From Candidula unifasciata (Eukaryota > Mollusca > Gastropoda > Stylommatophora > Geomitridae): a stretch of DNA of 64,000 nt. Position 1 is the stretch's first letter; each line of letters opens with the position of its first letter. This document shows, piece by piece, positions 11,488 to 21,598 of the stretch. The notes under the pieces are model-generated. The model was given only the letters and a program-made list of their open reading frames with translations, made no database searches and was not told the origin of the DNA. The position numbers and the translations under genes were made by a program. The DNA is taken from assembly GCA_905116865.2 (NCBI GenBank), contig CAJHNH020002513.1, forward strand, positions 481,001 to 545,000, given 5' to 3'.

Positions 11488-11692
11488 GGATGTAATTTTT
11501 TTGTTACTCGAATCCCCACCCTGGCTTTTTCCTGGAAGCCCCGAATATAGCTAGGCCACAAGTGTGACCATAACGGCTGAAAAGGGTTTCTGTGACCTCT
11601 CCACGGGTGATCCTCATCCGCATGGTGGCACTGTGTGACGCCAGGTGTTTATCGCTTGTGGGATGTCCTGGTAGGGTACAATAAACAAGCAA
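11488..11692 (-). repeat. Family B SINE-like repeat
   Basis: One of four substantial copies of a roughly 210-bp dispersed unit (others at 15920, 16158 and 16925). In sense orientation it starts with 'ccaggacatc.cacaagcgataaacacc', continues 'gccaccatg.ggatgaggatcacc' and ends 'agccag.gtgggg.ttc.a..aacaaaaaaattac'. The A-rich end fits a retroposed element. No tRNA-like promoter was clearly seen. Confidence 0.8.
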
Positions 11693-11699
11693 GCTGTGT

Positions 11700-12167
11700 T
11701 GTCTTCTGTGTCCTCTTGTCTATATTTCTTTACTCTGTTCACATGAGTGACAACCGCAGTTTTCTACTCATTTATTTCATTTTAACTAACAAACTTGGCG
11801 AGCGAGCAGTAAAATGTTGACGACTTGTATTCACCATATGGCACAATACTGGGTCCCTTAACTTTCTGGTGACATTTTGTAGTTCCCATTTTAGGGTACG
11901 TTGTCACGGAAATCACAGGTAAATATTTTAAAATATTTGTTTTCAGAGGTTTTAAAATATGCCAGCACTTTGTTGGCAGACTCTGTACCACTTCGGCCAC
12001 CATCATGTGGAGTCATGTGTTATAAAACAACGAAATACCATTCTGTTATTGTTTCACTAGTCTCTAGGAACGTTGAACTCAGATACATATTAACATAATA
12101 CGCTACGCTTTGTGGTGTATAAGTAATCAACAGACACAAGGAGGAATATTACACAATATGAATTAGG

Positions 12168-12201
<34 letters not shown>

Positions 12202-12420
12202 ATGATTTATGATTGGCACCTTTCTGTCTTTCCAGATGATACTTGTATAGTGCAATATGAGGAGGCATGGGACTCACAGCCCATGGCGATGGCAAGTGTG
12301 ACAACAAGATTCGCCTGCGATAGGAAAAGTCTTCCATAATTATAGCATTAGATTTCGGAACCGTTTTTGTCAATATTTATGTTAGTCTGTTTCTTCTCAG
12401 AAGCTCAGGTCTATGGCACT
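11700..12420. other. Unassigned spacer with a (GT)n array
   Basis: No supported gene. A (TG)n array occupies 12169-12199. The 74-codon frames on either strand look like chance. Confidence 0.45.
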
Positions 12421-12424
12421 TTGT

Positions 12425-14115
12425 TCCGACGATTCCACCTCAATACTTGTATTATTCATGTCCTGTTTGCACACATCTTTATATCGTAGCAGAAGTAAGC
12501 CTTGACATCTTCAATCTATCTTTAATTCATCAGAAAGGATGTCCTTAGGGACTCTGCCATCCTCAATTCTCCAGGTGTGACCCAGCCACCTGAGCCTTCG
12601 TAGACTGAGCATTGTGGTGACTGTTGCAATGCCTGCTCTTTTCTATACCTCAGTGATCTTGTCCTGCCACTTAGTGCCAAGCATTCGTCTTAGGCATAGC
12701 ATGTGAAAACTATTGAGCCGTTTCTCCTGGTGAAAATAAGTTGACCATGTTTCGCTGCCATAAAACAGAATGATGAGAACACCAGCCTGTTAGACAAGAG
12801 TTTTTATTTCAGTCGTGAGCTTTCTGTTCTCCCAAACTCTTTTCGTTAATCTGCTTATTGTTGTTGCTGCCTTACCTTTCCTGGTGATGATTTCTTGGTC
12901 CAGCGATAGTTTCTATTCACTATGGAACCAACATAGGTAAAATGGTCAACTGTCTCCAGCTCGTCACCTTCAATGTAGACTGCAGGTCTATCATCAACAC
13001 CTTGCACTAAAACCTTTGTCTAGTTTTTGCAGATTGTTAGTCAGCGAATGCAGACTGCACACAAAGCAGCTCGTCCTCTGAGTGGGTATCACTGTTGCAT
13101 CATCTGCTAACAGCAGCTCTCTGATGACTACCTTTCTTATCCTGGTTTTAACCTTCAGCCTACGAGCATTGTAAAGGCTGACGTCCGATAGGGAATGAAT
13201 GAATATACCTGATCTCGAAGGCCGTATTTCAAAAGAAGTGAGAAGTATATTCCAAAGCAGTTAGGAACAAGTAAACATCCCTGCTTCACTCCACTGTTGA
13301 TTACAACTCCGATGTTACAACATCAAAGTTGAATGAATCCTTCATACCCGTATGGAAAGATTCAATAATTTCCAGTAGGCTAGGTTAACACATCTTCTTC
13401 AGTACGTTGAACAGATTTTTTCGACTAACCAAATCAAATGCCTGGATAAAATCAATTAAAGCAATATACATCGGCTCGTTTTGTCTTGGCATTTTCCTGC
13501 AGCGGTCGTTGGAAAATAGCACATCATTTGTAGACTGGTTGGCATGAAAGCCAAACTGTAACGCTGGTCAACCTGGTCTAATAAAAACTAATTTCCGCAG
13601 AATAATTATCCCAGAGTACGTTTCCAACAGTACACTGCAGCGATATTTCCCTGTAGTTATTGCAGTCACACTGATCACCGTTGTTCTTGAACTTAGTTAT
13701 GATGCTTGAGTCTTTTTAGTCATGATGTACCTGTCCCTCACGCCAGCAGAGTGTTATTAGCTGATGAATGTGTGGGGTTAAAATGTCTTTCCCACTCCTG
13801 ACGATCTCAAAAGAAATTCCACCTCTGCCTGGGGCCATCCCTAAAGCCTACTCATTAATAGCATTTCTAACCTCTACAATTGTTGGAAATGCATCCAGAT
13901 AGTCAAGAGTTGGTAGCGTCTTCATGACAACAAGAGCACCATCTGTTAGTTTAGTTATCAGTTGAATACAACTCCAGATAATGTTCCACCCATCTATCTA
14001 GTTCTTGTCATTAATCATCTCTCGTTCAAATTCTTTAGTGGTGCACTTTTTAAATAGTTAGGTCAATGACCTTCTTTATCCTTTCATACACACCTCTAAT
14101 ATTACCACTACACCA
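12425..14115 (-). mobile_element. Decayed LINE reverse transcriptase
   Basis: A long minus-strand relic of a non-LTR retrotransposon ORF2. Reading from 14115 down it shows RT fingers ('QCDCNNYR'), the palm motif A region ('IALIDFIQAFDLVSRKNLF'-like, 13380-13480), 'GVKQGCLL'-like sequence near 13270-13300, and a degraded motif C around 13090-13120 ('LLLADDATV'). The connection and C-terminal part follow ('GSIVNRNYRWTKK'-like at about 12900; 'RRLRWLGHTWRIEDGRVPKD' at 12550-12600). Stops and indels are frequent and no frame exceeds about 60 codons, so it is an old copy. Its last part is repeated at 17476-17530. Confidence 0.85.
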
Positions 14116-14465
14116 TACCAGAGCTGTTTGTGTCACACTATAAGCAGGCTAGCAGCTAGCCCGCAAGTCCCATGGCTCCCCAGATCACCGCTATAAGGAA
14201 AAAAGGGCCAATCACAATTCGAGACATTGTTTATATATACACCAATAAATTTGAGAGATAGTTTTTAGCTTCGTTATATTACACCTACAGGTCGGTGTCC
14301 CATATTTCCAGCCTGGCCACCCGACTACCCGGATATTACATCGCTAATCCAGACTGAACTGGGATACCGCCCGGCATAAGTTTTTTAGAGATTGATATTT
14401 GGGTTCAGGGTTGCCAAATAAAAAAAAAAATAACTTAATTTTATGCCAAAACCATTAGGCAAAAT

Positions 14466-14579
14466 AATGCTGACCACATTACTCACCGAGTGCCGATTGG
14501 TCTGTAAAAATATGGGTGCTCTTCCCATATGCCCGATTCGCCTAAGGGCGTGTAAATGGATCATTACTTTTTCTTTACT
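14466..14579 (+). mobile_element. SINE (family S), 5'-truncated, with target duplication
   Basis: Only the 3' part of SINE family S is present: 'gccgattggtctgtaaaaatatgggt', 'cccatatgcccgattcgcctaagggcg' and the terminal 'attactttttctttac'. It is flanked by a perfect 12-bp target duplication, attaggcaaaat, at 14454-14465 and 14580-14591. It inserted into the hAT element after that element had landed. Confidence 0.9.
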
Positions 14580-14639
14580 ATTAGGCAAAATATGCCAGAA
14601 AATGCCAAATAAAGTATAACATTGTACCCACTTCACATT

Positions 14640-15350
14640 ACAAGCTCTAGATTAAATTCTTCACTGTCATCCTCACTGGAACGAGTGGAAGATACGGTGT
14701 AAACCTTTTGAGATGTAAAATCTGTAAGCGTTTTCTCAGATGGGATGCATTCGTTGCAACTCATTTATAATGATGGCATATTTTGTGTTCTGAAAATCAT
14801 TAATAAGGTCATCCTTAAGTGCAGGCGATATAATATTTTTTATTAGGCATGAACATTTAGTTATATGCAACTGTATGTGATCCAATGTACTCCACCGACT
14901 ATGCGATCTCACGATTTCACTTAGATTGTGCCTATTGCACAATGGCAGGTCATGCCTACAGCGAGTTGCAACTCTGCTGCCTTTAACTTTATCATTACTT
15001 TGCCTAGGAGTTATTGTTGTAATAAGCTATAACTGGCTTTTTGACGGAGTTTTCATCCTGTGTTTTTCGAATTTTTCATGATTTGATATGCTTCTAATTC
15101 TTGGTGCAACAATGCGCTGACACAGTTTGCAATAAGCTGCCTCTCATCCGCCTAAAGATCTTTTGAGCCGTGGGTATGTTTTCTTCCCGTTACTATTATA
15201 CTTGCAATGTCATAAGATGCTTTCCATTTTTTGGATGACGTGGCCATTGGCAAAGTAATAAAATCTATCACAGATAGAACTAGGTCTATATCCTCTCTAT
15301 TTTCTGTCCTCAAGTAGTTTCTGAACAGTTTGAATCACTTGGGTTAAGTG
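14640..15350 (-). pseudogene. hAT transposase remnant
   Basis: The minus-strand frame at 14736-14942 reads 'TKCSCLIKNIISPALKDDLI' and 'NTKYAIIIN', which matches the stretch of ZBED-type hAT transposases just before the catalytic 'IDES/T' motif. Here that motif is lost. Upstream minus-strand sequence to about 15350 shows only scattered fragments, so most of the protein is missing or decayed. It lies inside the hAT element with TIRs and is a different copy from the one at 7-9 kb. Confidence 0.65.
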
Positions 15351-15919
15351 GTGGGCTTTGGTTTTATATCCCGCATTTATTCTAGTAGATCAACATAAAT
15401 TACAGAGGGCCTCTTGGTTTATCAAAGTCACGATCCGTTTAGGAAGACAACAGATACAATAATAAATGGCGCGAATTTCCTTTAGTCCGTACCAGGACAT
15501 CACAACAAAGTCAAACTAAAATAAAGATGTGAAGTGTGGGTCTACATTGCTTTTATTAAATTTGCGTGTTTCTAACAGAGGAACTTTGAAGAAAATGTGA
15601 GCATATCTTGATAAGAAAAGCCAGGAAAAACCCAAACGTGCCAGAAATTTATCTTACGTCAGTTCAATTTCAAATATGCCAGATTTGAGGATTCCGGTTT
15701 AAAAAATGCCAATATGGCAACTCTGTTTGGATTTCACCCCGTGATAGATCCCGGTTCTCTTGGCCAGATCAGTGCAGCAGAGCTGTACTTTTAATCTTAG
15801 CCAGAAAGGCTCCAAGACACCTCACTTTCTTTTTCAAATTTGTAAATAAGGTACACATAAGTGTGCCTTGTCAAAAATTCATTACGGTGTAAATTGTTAT
15901 TTACTAGACATGACTTGAC

Positions 15920-16131
15920 TTGACTTTCTACCCCACTAGGACATCACACAAGCGATAAACACCCGATGACACAAAGTGCCACCATGTGGATGAGGATCAC
16001 CGTGGAGAGGTCCCAGAAACCGCGTTCAGACAATTAGCCATATTGATGGCCTGCCTGTATTGCGGACCCTGGCAAAAGCCAGAGTGGGGCTTCAAAAAAC
16101 AAAAAAATTACGTCCTAAAAAAGACGTACGG
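15920..16131 (+). repeat. Family B SINE-like repeat, copy 1 of a doublet
   Basis: Shares about 90% identity by eye with the next copy (16158-16374), starting 'gactttctaccccac.aggacatcacacaagcgataaacacccg' and ending in an A-rich 'caaaaaacaaaaaaattacg'. The two copies sit head to tail, separated by a short 'actgactgactg'-type linker. Confidence 0.85.
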
Positions 16132-16157
16132 AAGCAAGAATAATTAACTGACTGACT

Positions 16158-16374
16158 GACTTTCTACCCCACCAGGACATCACACAAGCGATAAACACCC
16201 GATGACACAAAGTGCCACCATGTGGATGAGGATCACCGTTCAGAGGTCCCAGAAACCTCGTTCAGACAATTGGCCATATTTATGGCCTGCCTATATTGCG
16301 GCCCCTGGCAAAAGCCAGAGTTGGGCTTCAAATAACCAAAAATTACGCCATGGAAAGAACGTATTAAGTAAAAT
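16158..16374 (+). repeat. Family B SINE-like repeat, copy 2 of a doublet
   Basis: Second copy of the head-to-tail pair. Very similar to the first through 'gaggatcaccgt', 'gaggtcccagaaacc' and 'ctggcaaaagccagag'. The shared differences from the 11.5 and 16.9 kb copies suggest the doublet arose by local duplication. Confidence 0.85.
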
Positions 16375-16924
16375 ATGATTGACTAGACATGCTGGGTCAA
16401 TAGAATACCACCACTTATGGAATGCAACTATTCTATAGTGTTTTGGAATTGTATTTTTGCCGGCTTAATTATTACTTTAATAAAATAATTAATCTCCTAG
16501 TTTTTCGATCACTTTTCGTGGTACACTTTCTAAAATGAATGTTTAAATATCATACTTCCATTTGATTTAATGTAGACACAAAACGTCAAATTCCATATTT
16601 ATAACAAATGTCAAGAGTTGCACTTCTTACTAAAGACAATAATTATGATGCATAATATAATAAATTAAATATTTTAGAGACAAACGTGAAGTTATTAAAA
16701 AGTTACAATCCCTAATATAACAGTAAAATCTTCTAACCTTTTAACTTTTTTAAGAGTGCAAATATCACAGCCATTTAATACAAGGACACATTAGACATGA
16801 AGAAAAAGATATTTAGCTTGTTTTCTGCACTCCGATTCTGTTCGCATGGCAATGCTCATCTGCATGTGACAAACATAATGCAGAAAGAGTTAGCACAGAG
16901 GGGGTGGTAAGTTCAGACTCATGT

Positions 16925-17155
16925 AGCTTATTATATCCCGTCATCCCCTTGTGGGAATCAATTCTTCGTTATTTTGAAGCCCCATCCTGGCTCTTGCCAG
17001 GGGCCGCAATATAGCCGGGCCTTTACTGTGGCCTAACAACTGAACGCGGTTTTCGAGACCTCTTCATGGGTAATCCTCATCCGCATGGTAGCACTTTGTG
17101 TCATCGGGTGTTTATCGCTTGTGTGATGTCCTGTCGAGGTACAACTTACCTACCT
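16925..17155 (-). repeat. Family B SINE-like repeat
   Basis: Inverted copy of the 16.0 kb doublet, about 550 bp away. The reverse complement shows 'aggacatcacacaagcgataaacacccgatgacacaaagtg' and 'cctggcaagagccag'. Together with the doublet it gives an inverted arrangement able to pair over about 200 bp. Confidence 0.8.
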
Positions 17156-17211
17156 ATCTACAAGTAGCCTACAGTCGTGATCTGTTGCTATTAGTATAAT
17201 CTTCCACTTTC

Positions 17212-17238
17212 ACACGCACACACACACACATATATATA
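17212..17238. repeat. (CA)n(TA)n microsatellite
   Basis: Short compound CA then TA array. Confidence 0.9.
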
Positions 17239-17339
17239 ATGCATGTAGCACATTGTGAATATGATTCTAGACACCAAAATTTTGGTCGACTAGTCTATAA
17301 AAGATATGCTGAGCTCTATTAGAGCGTTAAAAAAGAATC

Positions 17340-17463
<124 letters not shown>

Positions 17464-17473
17464 ATGTAAGTGT

Positions 17474-17532
17474 GTGACCTGGCCACCTGAACCTTCGTAG
17501 ACTGAGCATTGTGATGACTGTGGTAATGCAAG
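17474..17532 (-). mobile_element. LINE C-terminal scrap between TA arrays
   Basis: Matches 12565-12626 almost base for base ('tgacc.ggccacctgaaccttcgtagactgagcattgtgatgactg'), so it is a 59-bp scrap of the LINE seen at 12.4-14.1 kb, held between a TG array and a TA array. Confidence 0.8.

Positions 17533-17610
<78 letters not shown>
17533..17610. repeat. (TA)n microsatellite
   Basis: About 39 pure TA units leading into the inverted block at 17611. Confidence 0.97.
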
Positions 17611-17615
<5 letters not shown>

Positions 17616-17697
17616 GTGACAAGTAGAAGCTCATCCAGCATCGCATCTCTCTTGGTCTGCCTCTACCCCCTTTTCCACTGATCCTTCTACTTGTCAC

Positions 17698-17787
<90 letters not shown>

Positions 17788-17857
17788 GTGACAAGTAGAA
17801 GGATCAGTGGAAAAGGGGGTAGAGGCAGACCAAGAGAGATGCGATGCTGGATGAGCT
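17611..17857. repeat. Perfect 75-bp inverted repeat around a (TA)40 core
   Basis: Bases 17628-17702 are the exact reverse complement of 17783-17857 (75 bp), with the pure TA array 17703-17782 between them. The first block also carries its own ends: acatcgtgacaagtagaag at 17611-17629 is repeated inverted at 17684-17702. The arm is a piece of LINE coding sequence ('[11 protein letters not shown]' on the plus strand in the right copy), which continues uniquely to about 17960. The identical arms mean a very recent rearrangement, or an assembly artefact. Confidence 0.93.
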
Positions 17858-17962
17858 GAAACGATGGCATGGAGGGATATCACCAAAAGAGCTGTTCCAG
17901 GTAACCAGTGATCGTGATCTGTGGAGACGCATGAGCGCCTATGCCAGTTGGCAAGGCACATG
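17783..17962 (+). mobile_element. LINE ORF2 C-terminal scrap
   Basis: The plus strand reads '[14 protein letters not shown]' then, after a frame break, '[20 protein letters not shown]', a common LINE C-terminal pattern. It includes the right arm of the inverted repeat and is bordered on both sides by TA/CA arrays. Confidence 0.75.
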
Positions 17963-17984
17963 ATATATATAACTATAACTATAT

Positions 17985-18146
<162 letters not shown>

Positions 18147-18149
18147 AAG

Positions 18150-19180
18150 TGACAAATCGAAAATATGCAGATATTCATACATTAGTAGTTTCTAATATAT
18201 GCTGTTTACAAGTTGGTCATCTACTCCAGGAAACACAATCTATGACAGACTGCAGAAGTCAATTTTTTTTTGGATGTCAGTTTCTAAAAAAATGTTTCTG
18301 TACATATCTAGTCAAACAATCGCTAACCCTTTGCCAGGTCTTTTTTCAGAAACGTCTAATAATAGCATGTCTTTTCTAATAACCACGAATGCCATTCTTC
18401 TTGTGTTTAAAGACAATTATCTTGATCTGGTTAGGAAATAAGACCACAAGCCAGAAAAGGCACAATTTCAGGATAAAATTGAGTTAAGGTAATGAAATCT
18501 TACAAGCGTTTAACCTAACTAAATAAGACAAATCCGTTGTAGGAGTAGCAGTTAAACACAACGCTACATGGGGATTTTGCGCAAACGGTTTGTTTGTTTT
18601 AACAACACCAACTTTCAAATTGGTAGGAGCACACAGGCAACGACATTGATAACAAACTCAGAAATTTTGTTGAGGAATAATTTTTGGGATAGTGGGCTGC
18701 GATACCGGTACCTGGAAGTTCAGGCACTTTGAGGACCCTCATCAACGCTTCCCTACCACTACAAAAATATTATAGGAGAAACGGGGTACGGGCCAATTTG
18801 CACGGAGACTAGGCTGCCAAACCAGGTATAGAAGTTATCTTTTTAAGTTTGTCTTTATGCAAATCATTTTTTTTTTTGACATATGCTGTTTTGTGTGTGT
18901 GCCATTCAACATGCTTTCACCCATACTGTTTATGCTGACAGAGGGACATTGTCCCAAGACCGTCGGACTTTTAGAGCACTTATTTCCTTCTGATGTTTCA
19001 GTAACGTTGTAGTTTTTTTTTTTTTTAACAGGGCAGAGCTGTAAACACTGCACCCAATCCCGAGCCTGGAGGACCAGGAGGCCATCATTAGTCTGGCCCC
19101 TCAACGATGACCTGTCTGGCTTGGGTGACCCTGCCAGGAACATACGTTCTCGCCGTCATAGCTCACTGGATCACTGAGGC
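18150..19180. other. Unassigned spacer
   Basis: No supported gene. Near 19035-19145 the minus strand reads 'FLAGSPKPDRSSLRGQTNDGLL', which resembles LINE-type linker sequence but is too short to assign. Confidence 0.4.
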
Positions 19181-21145
19181 TCATTCTTTAGGAGACTGCA
19201 AGAGGTAGTAGATAAAGTACCAGCCCGTGATATTCTATTCATTATGGCAGATATTAATGCAAAAGTTGGTAACAACAACTTGAATAGAGAATTGTCAATG
19301 GGAAAACAAGGATGTGGTTTAATTAATGACAACGGAGAAAGACTGAGCGACTTCTGCACAGCGAATAAACTTGTTATAGGAGGAACCCTGTTTCCTCACA
19401 AGAATATTCAGAAGCTTACATGGATATCGCCAAATGGAAGAGATGCAAAACCAGATCGACCATTTCATGGTAAACATAAAATTTAATGGCGTGGGTCCCT
19501 ACTCGATGTGCGTGTCAAAAGGGGAGCAGATGGGGTTAGCGATCATCACATTGTAGTTGCACTACTACGACTTAAACTCCAAAAAAAAAAATTGGAACAC
19601 AAGCTAAAACATAGACAGCACGCTACAATATCAACATATTAGGAGAAAAAGACATTGCCACTAAATTTATAATAAAACTCAAGAAAAGATTTCAAACTCT
19701 ATCAGGTGACCCAGACACTCCAACTACAATCAGCATTTAAGACAGATGAAACCATATCAAAGAAACATACAAAACAATCAGCAACAACATATTAGGAACC
19801 AGGAAACGACACCACAAAAAATGAATAAGCAGTCAAACCATGGACTATATTACCAAGCGAAAAAAGAATAAAGAGTCTCATAAAATAAATCACACGAAAT
19901 CAGAACGTCAGAAAAACAAACTAATTTTACAGTATAGCGAACTAAATAAAATGTTTTTTTTTTTTCAAGCGCCAGCACTGACAAGAAAAGATGTATGGAA
20001 AATCTAGCAGAGACAGCAGAAAATGCTGCTAAAGCACCTGACCTACAAATCCTCCACAAAATTACCCAACACATTTGAGGAAGCAGAAACAATTACCACA
20101 GAGATAACAAAGGCACATCGCTTACCACAGAACACAAACAAAACATGCAGTGAACTAAACACTTCTCTAACCTTTTGAATAGATCTGATCCTGCGTATTC
20201 CCCAGATATTCAACCAGCATCTCAGGACCTTGACATTATTATTAAACAGCCAAGCAAACAATAAATCCTTAAAGCTATTCTCACTTTAAAGAACAACAAA
20301 ACACCAGGCACAGACGAACTGCCAGCAGAACTTCTCAGATCCCAACACAATTGCTAGCATTCTAGAACCATTAGTCAAGGATTTTTGGGTAAATAAATGT
20401 TGCCTGATGACTGGACTGAAGGAACAATAGTCCAGTAGAAAGGAACACAGTAGACAAGACATCGAACGGCATATGATGGACTCCATTCACCATGCTTGAG
20501 GACCTTGATTTTGCAGATGATATAGCATTAACATAAACATATACAAGAGAAAAGTAACAGACTACACAGCACAGAAGAAATGGTGGGACTAAGAATAAAT
20601 ACAAGGAAAACTAAGATCATGACAAACAGTACAAACCAACCACCAGTGATCATAAATAACCAAACACTTTGAAAATTTAGAAAATTTCACATATCTTGGT
20701 AGTGTGGTGTCCCTACTGGGAGGGACGGAGGAAGACACACAGTCACGCCTGAACAAAGCTAGAGCTGCTTTTGGAAGGATGAGGCAAATCTGGGAATCCA
20801 AAAATGTCGACTCTACAAGAGCATCATTTTGCCAGTTCTTCTTCTAAAAAAGATGCACACAAACTATTCACCTTCCAACATACATGTCTAGGTAGCGTTA
20901 TCAACATTTTCTAGCCAAATACGATCTCAAACACTTAACTGCTTCAAGTCACAAACCAAGAAACTCTAGACAGAATGATAACCAAGAGAAGATAGAAATG
21001 GCTTGGCCACGTTATGAGAATGAATCTTGATATGCGCGACACTTCTGACATGGAAAACTGCACTGAAGACTGCACAGGACAGGAGAGCATGGACAGTCCT
21101 CTCTGAAGCTTCACGTGCCACTAGGCATCAAGAGAAGTGATGATT
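19180..21145 (+). mobile_element. Decayed LINE ORF2: endonuclease, partial RT, C-terminus
   Basis: A plus-strand non-LTR element without its 5' end. The APE-type endonuclease is readable at 19190-19590: 'MADINAKVGNNN' (Asp/Asn motif), 'LFPHKNIQKLTWISPNGRD' and 'SDHHIVV' (catalytic SDH). After many stops, RT pieces follow: 'NKTPGTDELPAELL' near 20290-20335, 'DLDFADDIALT' near 20505-20530, then 'FTYLGSVVSLLGGTEED' near 20685-20735. The C-terminus (20920-21140) shows 'TRRRKWLGHVMRM'-like sequence. The stretch between fingers and FADD is much too short, so part of the palm is deleted. It is not functional, and its family resembles the RTE-like 'craniofacial development protein 2-like' entries. 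Confidence 0.85.
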
Positions 21146-21162
21146 TTAAATAATGTGAACAC

Positions 21163-21488
21163 AAACAATACATTGCACAATTTATTGCCAGGCATATTTT
21201 GCTTATCTGGTCTGGCGCGTTACTACAGAGTTACATCAACATAAAATAAAACCAAAAAAAAAAAAAAAACGAAATAAATCAAACAAATCCGTAAGCAGAC
21301 AAAATTTATCGTAAATTTGAAGTTACCCTGGTAAGTCACGTGTCTACGGTGAGCTTCCGTTGGTCTTAAACACACGCAATGTATCGGAAGAAACTATTCG
21401 CATTTCAGTTGGATTTATTCTGTTTAGTAACGCACCTGACGAGATACAGCGACATATGCCTTGCAATAAATTGTGCAATGTATTGTTT
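21163..21488. repeat. Inverted repeat, about 62-bp arms, about 200-bp loop
   Basis: 21163-21224 (aaacaatacattgcacaatt...gcgttact) pairs with 21427-21488 (agtaacgcacctgac...attgtgcaatgtattgttt) at about 80-85% by eye; the 5' 24 bases are nearly perfect. It lies between the LINE 3' end and the Helitron. It may be a small non-autonomous element. No target duplication was evident. Confidence 0.75.
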
Positions 21489-21598
21489 GTCTCCGCAATA
21501 TTTAAATTCATTACGGGAAAACACTGATTTGAAGAACTGATGATGATGACGATGATAATTCAACGTGCTATTATTATTATTTTTTTTTATTAGGCACA

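Larger units (their letters stand above)
14406..15725 (-). mobile_element. hAT transposon with TIRs and 8-bp target duplication
   Basis: The ends are CAGGGTTGCCAAATA (from 14406) and, as the reverse complement of the right end, CAGAGTTGCCATATT (15725 inward), the classic hAT terminal form. The 8 bases outside each end are tttgggtt (14398-14405) and tttggatt (15726-15733), 7 of 8 identical, which fits the 8-bp duplication hAT elements make. At 1320 bp it is shorter than an autonomous hAT, and the transposase inside is broken. A SINE (14466-14579) sits inside near the left end. Element-like scraps such as 'atgccag' recur toward both termini. Confidence 0.85.
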
